From Xestospongia bergquistia (lineage: Eukaryota; Porifera; Demospongiae; Haplosclerida; Petrosiidae): DNA of 64,000 bases. The stretch's first letter is position 1, and each line of letters begins with the position of its first letter. A model generated the notes under the pieces. That model saw nothing but the letters and a program-made list of their open reading frames with translations. It was not told where the DNA came from and did not search any database. The stretch covers positions 4,774,001 through 4,838,000 of the forward strand of contig OZ014416.1 of the NCBI GenBank assembly GCA_963965975.1, written 5' to 3'. Below are positions 56,601 to 64,000 of this stretch, one piece after another. Both the position numbers and the translations under genes were made by a program.

Positions 56601-59515
56601 CCACACCCAATTTTATGGTTGCCATGACAACAATCCTATGCATAGAATAGTTAGAAAAATGACTAGTACAGACAATTTCAAACCTTAACTTACCAGCAAT
56701 AACACTTTCTTCAGGGTAAAGACACCACACCCAATTTTATGGTTGCCACGAAAACACTCCTATGCATAGAATAGTTCTAAAAATGACTATTAAAGACAAT
56801 TTTAAGCCTTAACTTACTAGCAATAACACTTTCTTCCTAATATTCAGGGTAAAGACACCACACCCAATTTTATGGTTGCCATGACAACACTCCTATCCAT
56901 AGAATAATTATAAAAATGACTATTACAAAAAAAATTAAACCTATAACTTACCAGCAATAACTCTTTCTTCTAAATATTCAGGGTAAAGACATCACACCTA
57001 ATTTTGTGGTTGCCATGACAACACTCCTATGAATAGAATAGTTATAAAAATGACTATTACAGACAATTTCAAACCTTAACTTACCAGCAAAAACTTTTTG
57101 TTCCTAACATTCAGGGTAAAGACACCACACCTAATTTTACGGTTGCCATGACAACAATCCTATGCATAGAATAGTTATAAAAATGACTATTACAGACATT
57201 TCAAACCTAAATTTACCAGCAATAACACTTTCTTCCAAATATTCAAGGTAAAGACATCACACCCAATTTACGGTTGCCATAACAACACTCCTATGCATAG
57301 AATAGTTTAAAAAATGACTATTACAGACAATTTAAAACCTAAACTTACCAGCAATAACACTTTCTTCCAAATATTCAGGGTAAAGACATCACACCCAATT
57401 TACGGTTGCCACGAAAACACTCCTATGCATAGAATAGTTATAAAAATGACTATTAAAGACAATTTTAAGCCTTAACTTACTAGCAATAACACTTTCTTCC
57501 TAATATTCAGGGTAAAGACACCACACCCAATGTTATGGTTACCATGACAACACTCCAATCCATAGAATAAATATAAAAATGACTATTACAAAAAATATTA
57601 AACCTATAACTTACAAGCAATAACTCTTTCTTCCAAATATTTAGGGTAAAGACATCACACCCAATTTTGTGGTTGCCACGACAACACTCCTATGAATTGA
57701 ATAGTTATAAAAATGACTATTACAGACAATTTTAAAACTTAACTTACCAGCAATAACTCTTTCTTCCTAATATTAAGGATAAAGACACCACACCTAACTT
57801 TACAGTTGCCATGACAACAATCCTATGCATAGAATAGTTATAAACATGACTATTATAGACAATTTCAAACCTTAACTTACCAGCAATAACACTTTCTTCT
57901 TAATATTCAGGGTAAAGACACCACACTCAATTTTATGGTTACTACAACAACACTCCTTTGCATAGAATAGTTATAAAAATGACTATTACAGACAATTTCA
58001 AACCTTAACTTACCAGCAATAACACTTTTTTCCTAATATTCAGGGTAAAGACACCATACCCAATTTTACGGTTGCCATGACAACAATCCTATGCATAGAA
58101 TAGTTATAAAAATGACTATTACAGATAATTTCAAACCTTAACCTACCAGCAATAACACTTTCTTCCTAATATTCAGGGTAAAGACACCACACCCAATTTT
58201 ATGGTTGACATGACCACACTCCTATCCATAGAATAATTATAAAAATGACTATTACAAAAAAAATTAAACCTATAACTTACCAGCAATAATTCTTTCTTCC
58301 AAATATTCAGGATAAAGACATCACACCCAATTTTGTGGTTGCCACAACAACACTCCTATGAATAGAATAGTTATGAAAATGACTATTACAAAAAATATTA
58401 AACCTATAACTTACCAGCAATAACTCTTTCTTCCAAATATTTACGGTAAAGACATCACACCCAATTTTGTGGTTGCCACAACAACACTCCTATGAATAGA
58501 ATAGTTATAAAAATGACTATTACAGACAATTTCAAACCTTAACTTACCAGCAATAACTCTTTCTTCCTAATATTTAGGATAAAGACACCATACCTAACTT
58601 TTTGGTTGGAATGACAACACTCCTATCCAAAGAATTGTTATAAAAATGACTATTACAGATAATTTCAAACCTTAACTTACCAGCAATAACACTTTCTTCG
58701 TAATATTCAGGGTAAAGACACCACACCCAATTTTATGGTTGCCATGACAACACTCCTATGCATAGAATAGTTATAAAAATGACTATTACAGACAATTTCA
58801 AACCTTAACTTACCAGCAATAACACTTTCTTCAGGGTAAAGACACCACACCCAATTTTACGATTGCCATGACAACAATCCTATGCATAGAATAGTTATAA
58901 AAATGACTATTATAGACAAATTTAAACCTATAACCTACCAGCAATATCTCTTTCTTCCAAATATTCAGGATAAAGACACCACATCCAATTTTACGGTTGC
59001 CATGACAACACTCCTATGCATAGAATAGTTATAAAAATGACTATTACAGACAATTTTAAAACTTAACTTACCAGCAATAACCCTTTCTTCCTAATATTCA
59101 GGGTAAAGACACCACACCCAATTTTATGGTTGCCATGACAACACTCCTATCCATTGAATAGTTATAAAAATGAATATTACAGACAATTTCAAACCTTAAC
59201 TTACCAGCAATAACTCTTTCTTCTTAATATTCAGGGTAAAGACACAACACCCAATTTTATGGTTGCCACAGAAACACTATTACAGACAATTTTAAACCTT
59301 AATTAACTAGTAATATCACTTTTTTCTTAATATTCAGGGTAAAGACACCACACCCAATTTTACGGTGGCTACGACAACACACCTATGCATAGAATAGTTA
59401 TAAAAATGACTATTACAGACAATTTCAAACCTTAACTTACCAATAATAACTTTTTCTTCCTAATATTCAGGGTAAAGTCACATACAATTTTATGGTGGCC
59501 ATGACAACACATCTA
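53640..59515 (+). repeat. Satellite array 2, ~133-bp monomer, about 44 copies
   Basis: Monomer: CTTACCAGCAATAACACTTT, CTTCCTAATATTCAGGGTAA, AGACACCACACCCAATTTTA, CGGTTGCCATGACAACACTC, CTATGCATAGAATAGTTATA, AAAATGACTATTACAGACAA, TTTCAAACCTTAA. Spacing is 133 bp in many places (54725 to 54858; 55251 to 55384); a shorter variant lacks CCTAATATT. A 657-bp block is duplicated inside (54871 and 55528 start identical runs). Same family and orientation as 3756-5450. No gene inside. Confidence 0.97.
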
Positions 59516-60009
59516 CAGGGTTTCATTTAGAAAAAATCAACAAGGGGGGGGGGCAAAATAATACTTAGAGAAAATTTAGGGGGGCGAAGGGACTGTGTGT
59601 GAAAGTGTGCCCTCTAGGGGTGTCTTGCAGCATACCCCTAGAAAATTTTTGAATTTTAGACACTCTGAGATCACTTCTGGCACATTTTCAGACCATTTGT
59701 GGATTTGAAATGACATAATGAAATGACCATATTTCTGGTGCTGATAAGACATTTAACACCTATAGACCTTGGTGCTGATAAGGCACTTAGGAGTAATTTA
59801 ACATTCATAGACTATTTGGTGTTCATTCTCCTTGTGTTTAGCCTAAGGTTATCTTATGCTGTATATTCCTTGTGTTGAGTTTCAGCTCTATATTCATTAC
59901 ATCCAATTACCCCTTTAAAAAAATGCTAACCTAATTTCCAAGGGAGGGTGAGACTCTGGCAAGGGGGGGGGCAAATGCCCCTCCCTCCCTCCCCCTAAAT
60001 GAAACCCTG
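59516..60009. mobile_element. 494-bp non-autonomous inverted-repeat element with G runs
   Basis: Starts CAGGGTTTCATTTAG and ends with the exact complement CTAAATGAAACCCTG; G-rich subterminal runs at both sides (59548, 59961). It interrupts satellite array 2, whose monomer resumes at 60068. The CAGGG termini suggest a hAT-type MITE, but no 8-bp target duplication was found. Confidence 0.7.
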
Positions 60010-60067
60010 AAATGGGACAATTGTACGTTTTGTTAGATGAAATGGGATTAGACGAAATGGCTATAAA

Positions 60068-60152
60068 CTGCCACTACACCCAATTTTACGGTTGCCACGA
60101 CAACACTCGAATAGTTATAAAAATGACTATTACACACAATTTCAAACCTTAA
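60068..60152 (+). repeat. Residual satellite monomer
   Basis: CACTACACCCAATTTTACGG to TTTCAAACCTTAACTTA matches the array 2 monomer, cut off by the inserted element. Confidence 0.85.
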
Positions 60153-60297
60153 CTTATAACATATTATAGACTTACTGTAGATTCTTATGAGAGTCATACT
60201 ATGCTACTATGATCCTTTTAGTAAAGAAGTAATTGTTTAAAAAGCTCTTAGAGCTATATAAATTTGTCAATTCAAGATGAGATGTATCTTATTATAT

Positions 60298-60322
60298 GCA
60301 TATATATATATATATATATATA
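60298..60322. repeat. (AT)n microsatellite
   Basis: Short pure AT dinucleotide run. Confidence 0.9.
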
Positions 60323-60352
60323 ACTACTTATAGAAACAAATATCATACTTAC

Positions 60353-60470
60353 ACAGTTTGGAATTACTTGATATTATCTTCTCATGAATGTGACCTGCTT
60401 CATTGCTAGCGCTTTCTTCAGGTGATGATGGTGGATTTGAAATATCACGAAATTCTAACGTCTTATGTCT
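60353..60470 (-). CDS. Candidate minus-strand exon
   Basis: Minus strand: after GGCAG the frame reads HKTLEFRDISNPPSSPEESA then NEAGHIHEKIISSNSKLC and meets a perfect GTAAGT donor at 60352. GC-richer than its surroundings. Short and unrecognised; a Ser/Glu-rich linker type. Confidence 0.3.
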
Positions 60471-60562
60471 GCCATATCACTCAAAAGAACATAATAATAA
60501 TAATAATAATGATAATTAAGTCCTGTTTAATTTTAAATGTGTGAATTGGCAATTGAACCTTT

Positions 60563-60813
60563 AGGCTTTGGTTGTGGCGTTCAAAAGAGAAACTGTGCTA
60601 TCACTATGACTATGAGAGCGAAAGACGAATACATCACTACGTGCAAACTGATAATGTTCGGCTTTCTCTACCGAGAAGAAGGAATAAGGTATCTTTGTTT
60701 TCCGTATCCAAAGCTATTGGTGATGCTAGTATGTTAGAAGAAACAGATCTTCAATTAGATCTCTACACTAATGGCGTTCTAAGTCAACAGTCCGATCACG
60801 GTCGCGTCCCCTG
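60563..60813 (+). CDS. Candidate + strand exon
   Basis: After ACCTTTAG the frame reads LWLWRSKEKLCYHYDYESER, then RLSLPRRRNKVSLFSVSKA, then MLEETDLQLDLYTNGVL, stop at 60811-60813. Noticeably GC-richer (CGAAAGACGAATACATC, GATCACGGTCGCGTCCCC) than neighbouring DNA, which favours coding. A second frame is also partly open (60537-60737). No family recognised; possibly a 3' terminal exon. Confidence 0.3.
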
Positions 60814-60814
60814 A

Positions 60815-61343
60815 CGACAAGACGCAATACTGAGTGAACTTGGTGTATACATAAGTTATTAAACCAGTGGAACTGATGTTGTAGTGACAATTACACAAAA
60901 GCAAGTTTTGTTATGAAGTTCAATCAACGAATATCTAGCACAACATTGCTTACCTTCTCAATTCAACTGTTACTTGTAACACTTTACAGTTCAATAAACT
61001 TATAGTGGCTACCCACAATATACAGTTTGCTTTATTATGAGATTAAGTAATTGAGGTAATTATAGTCAATTTCAATATTGGAAATACCATATATCCTAAC
61101 AGAAGATTTCAATTGAAATGATGACTAATCCTGACAGAATTCCTCAAATAGAATAATGATATATTATTACACAATACTATATTGAAATAATGACATATTC
61201 AATACAATACTTATACTGGAATATTGCTGATTCCTCATAAACTGTGAGAAATCTAGAAATATCCAGTACAAAGAAAGACATGTGGAACTATGAGATACTA
61301 TAATAAGGTGCCATTAGCAAAATACTTGTCTTTCAACACAGTG
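60815..61343. other. No gene seen
   Basis: AT-rich, repeated ATTGAAATAATGA-type words around 61080-61200. Confidence 0.5.
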
Positions 61344-61521
61344 CAAGATAGTAGAGATGACAATTGTATTATCTCTACATAATAACACAAGTGACACAAC
61401 AAGTAAGGATATACACTAACTATATATCTAAATCACTTAAAATAATATCAGTGATATATTATGGCATTCTTTGCCTGTGTTATTATGTAGGGATGATGTA
61501 CTTACTATCCCTACTATCTTG
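61344..61521. mobile_element. MITE, copy 2 (178 bp)
   Basis: Termini CAAGATAGTAGAGATGACAA and, inverted, CAAGATAGTAGGGATAGTAA; inner CTCTACATAATAACACA / TGTGTTATTATGTAGGG. Same family as 14419-14602. Confidence 0.75.
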
Positions 61522-61785
61522 GTTCCAATCTTTGTATTGGACTGATATTATCCATTCCTACTTCATTTTTGGAAAATGTTTTTATTTGCTTGTATATCTA
61601 TGAATATACACAGCCTGGATATCATTTAATTGTATAATCAGAAAACACTCAAAAGTCAAACATCTATAATTAGTACTAGTTAACACTATTATAATTTAAA
61701 TATTAATATATTTCTGTAAAAAATTCTATTAAATTAAAATATAATATAATATAAAAAATATGGAGCTTTCTGGTACTGATATATT

Positions 61786-63040
61786 GTCATAGCTACAGTT
61801 ATGTTCTGAACAAATGGTCCCTTTACAACATCCAAAATGGTGTTTCAAATGACAGAAGTACCTTTACCTTGACCACATTCATAAATGGTCTTGTGAGTAA
61901 TGTTGTTAGATTTGAGTAATTTGGTTGAGCCAAATATTGAAAGTCACTGTAACTCACTCGAGAGGACTCTCTAAAGGAGAAATGACTAAGATTCATTATA
62001 CTCTTGCAAGAATGTCTGTATTACAATTATATGTAATTTCATGAATAAATGTACCCTTGTATCAAAGCTGGTCGAATCCCAAAAAAACAAATGATGTCAC
62101 TATTATCTTAAAGATAGTATGGATTATAGGGAAAACTGTCTAATAAATTGTCTAATAAAATGTATTGACATTTTCAATATGTCACTCAACTGAACTCAAA
62201 ACTCATCACAATTTGTATATTATTTCTAGTTTTTAAACATTCAAATATATTTCTTAATTCCAAACACATACACTAAGTACATGTAAGTCTATTGACTCAC
62301 ATAACAAACTATTAATGGAATATAATCAAATCATTGTTATGTACACAACACATACTAGATAACATTATGTCATCTATTCCAATATTACTTATAGAACACA
62401 GGTACATAGATTATGTATACATGTGTAATTAGTAATTTAATGATTATGGCTACTTAACTTTTATATGACAATCTCAATGACCATAGACAGTTATATTATA
62501 TAGATGTCCCTATCAAGATGAAGCAACAGATACCCTATCTTTGTTTATTACTGAAATATAATAGAGACTAGAATGTAATGATATAGACTACATATACATT
62601 GTTCATATAAAAGGTGATAATTACCTAACTAATGAAACATTACACAAAATCTTATATTTCTAACAACTAATCAATTCTACAATTAATGAACTACATGACT
62701 TGTCATTAGTTTATTATTAATAAGAGCAGATGATGTGTACTACTTTACAGTATCATATTATATATTATTCAACAATAAAGATCATGTATTGATTAAATTA
62801 ACTGATTAATTTACTATTCTAGTTGTTTTATATATAGATGAAAGATTCAATTAACAAACGAACTTTATTGCATTAACTTTAAAATTGAGAAATTATATTT
62901 CATTGGACAGTATTATTTATTTTCCTATGTTTATTAAGATCAACATAATGTTTAATATTATGATAATTATAATTAGGACATAATTTATAGGGAATAGTAT
63001 GATGGATTCCTGACCAGCTGTGACACATACCACAAATATT
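61786..63040 (+). repeat. Segmental duplicate copy C
   Basis: 61786-61985 matches copy A (2639-2860), 62230-62650 matches copy B, and 62647-63040 matches copy A again (2925-3320), so C preserves the parent order that A and B each kept only in part. It includes a DD relic at about 61936-62015 (GACTCTCTAAAGGAGAAATG, ending CTTGCAAGAATG). Confidence 0.75.
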
Positions 63041-63480
63041 TAGTGAAATTCAGCATGCTTCTCCTCAAACTCTTCACAGTATTGCTTTGTTGTCATTCTT
63101 TAATTTTTCCTATTGTCCTTTGTCTGGGACCAACCAACATCTTCCATCAATTCTGAAATTCTCAAAAAAATCAGCACTTTGCTTAAAAGATGTGCTCTCG
63201 TAAATAGGACAGTGGTTACTTGTCTCTTTTCTCAGTTTTTAACCTTCCATCCCTCTCAATTAGTTGCTCTGTTTCTAAGTTATGTCTTCTCTTTAAAATT
63301 ATTAACAACCTCCTTTATTTTCCTTCTGATATTTCATCAACCAATCTTCTCCAAGTCATGCTTCTCGTCACTTTGATCCTCTCACCTTTATCATCCCTTT
63401 ATCTCACTCATCTGCTACACAAAACTAATTTGTCCCTTCTGTTCTCTCTCTGTGGAATGTCATGTCAATTATTTATGAGT
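63041..63480 (+). pseudogene. LINE reverse-transcriptase C-terminal fragment
   Basis: + strand, broken frames: VWDQPTSSINSEILKKIST, then FNLPSLSIS, then KLCLLFKIINNLLYFPSDI, then SLWNVMS. This series (VWDPP, PSL..RR, L..LFKI.NNL, WN.LP) is typical of the region after the polymerase domain in CR1/L2/Jockey-type non-LTR elements. No 5' part is present, as expected for a 5'-truncated LINE. It interrupts segmental copy C; copy A lacks it. Confidence 0.6.
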
Positions 63481-63689
63481 CAGATTAAAAAAATGACATC
63501 ATCATATAAAGGTAGTACAGACCTCATATTAAGTCAAATGTATATGTACAATTGTTCCATGTACTTCAGGAAACATAGTTTCAATATCAGTAAATTTACT
63601 ACATGAGTTCATTAATTACAAGCCTGGTTATTAAATTACTCCATACCTGTTCTATATGGTATTCTCATAATGAATCTTACCAACATTAC

Positions 63690-63850
63690 CTATGTACTCT
63701 TAACAGAAGGAATTTATCTTTTATTAATAAATAAAGTGACTTACAGTGATGTGTCTTATAGTTCATAAATGTTATATCAATATTGTTTGATATTTGTTCC
63801 ATTAAGTTGATTATAATAATTTATAATTAGTTCATTATATTTAGAGGAAT
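63690..63850 (+). repeat. Segmental duplicate C, continued after the LINE
   Basis: TTTTATTAATAAATAAAGTG ACTTACAGTGATGTGTC matches 3585-3625 and on to TTATAATTAGTT. 63481-63690 and 63851-64000 show nothing recognisable. Confidence 0.7.
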
Positions 63851-64000
63851 AGTATATGATCATTAATGGACATAATCTACTTCATATGACAGGATTAGTG
63901 GGTAATTTAGGTCCTCTTTCCTTTTGAAGCAATGAATGAAGACTTACTACAATATTATCATGGATCACAATCATTGGGAAAGTATTCTTGTAATAAAATT

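Noticed and set aside
1-64000. tRNA or rRNA genes
   Set aside because: No cloverleaf-type or conserved rRNA sequence was recognised by eye; a covariance-model scan would be needed to exclude them.

Overview
The window looks like nuclear DNA of an early-branching animal. It is about two-thirds AT, with intron-split genes using GTAAGT/TATAG-type splice sites, an ankyrin-ROC-COR-Death protein of a kind expanded in sponges and cnidarians, and many metazoan DNA-transposon relics. My best guess is a demosponge (Amphimedon-like). This is inference; no organism-specific marker was seen.

Layout. 1-2.9 kb holds the remains of a + strand gene ending in a decayed Death-domain (DD) exon. 2.6-3.75 kb is a segment that recurs near 62-63.9 kb. 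3.75-5.45 kb is a satellite array. 5.63-11.86 kb is a large foldback-type mobile element: diverged terminal inverted repeats (TIRs), two long opposed arms of an 18-bp minisatellite, and a central decayed transposase + OTU protease + Cys-rich (CXC-like) gene.

12.56-37.29 kb is the one gene that looks intact: 18 coding exons that join without a frame break into about 1305 aa, in the order ankyrin repeats, ROC GTPase, COR, Death domain, second death-fold (CARD-like) domain. Its ankyrin section grew by tandem duplication of one-exon modules (exons 6-9). Those modules also carry pieces of a Tc1/mariner-like element, and one has a pogo-like insertion with an empty site in its sister copy. Other introns hold a MITE, a hAT fragment and a retroelement-like relic.

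38-47.7 kb is mostly decayed material: an unrecognised multi-exon minus-strand pseudogene, a zinc-finger-type first exon, a minus-strand zinc-finger/Cys-rich relic, a DD pseudogene and long perfect palindromes. 47.7-53.6 kb holds further DD relics, a ~140-bp tandem repeat and a frameshifted + strand pseudogene. 53.64-59.5 kb is a second, much larger array of the same ~133-bp satellite as at 3.75 kb; many monomers carry an RFX X-box-like motif. 60-64 kb has two candidate exons, a second MITE copy, the segmental duplicate and a LINE C-terminal fragment.

Functionally only the ankyrin-ROC-COR-Death gene stands out, probably an intracellular signalling scaffold/GTPase of innate-immune or cell-death type. 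The rest shows how the locus evolved: tandem DD-gene decay, exon-module duplication, satellites and at least eight kinds of mobile element.
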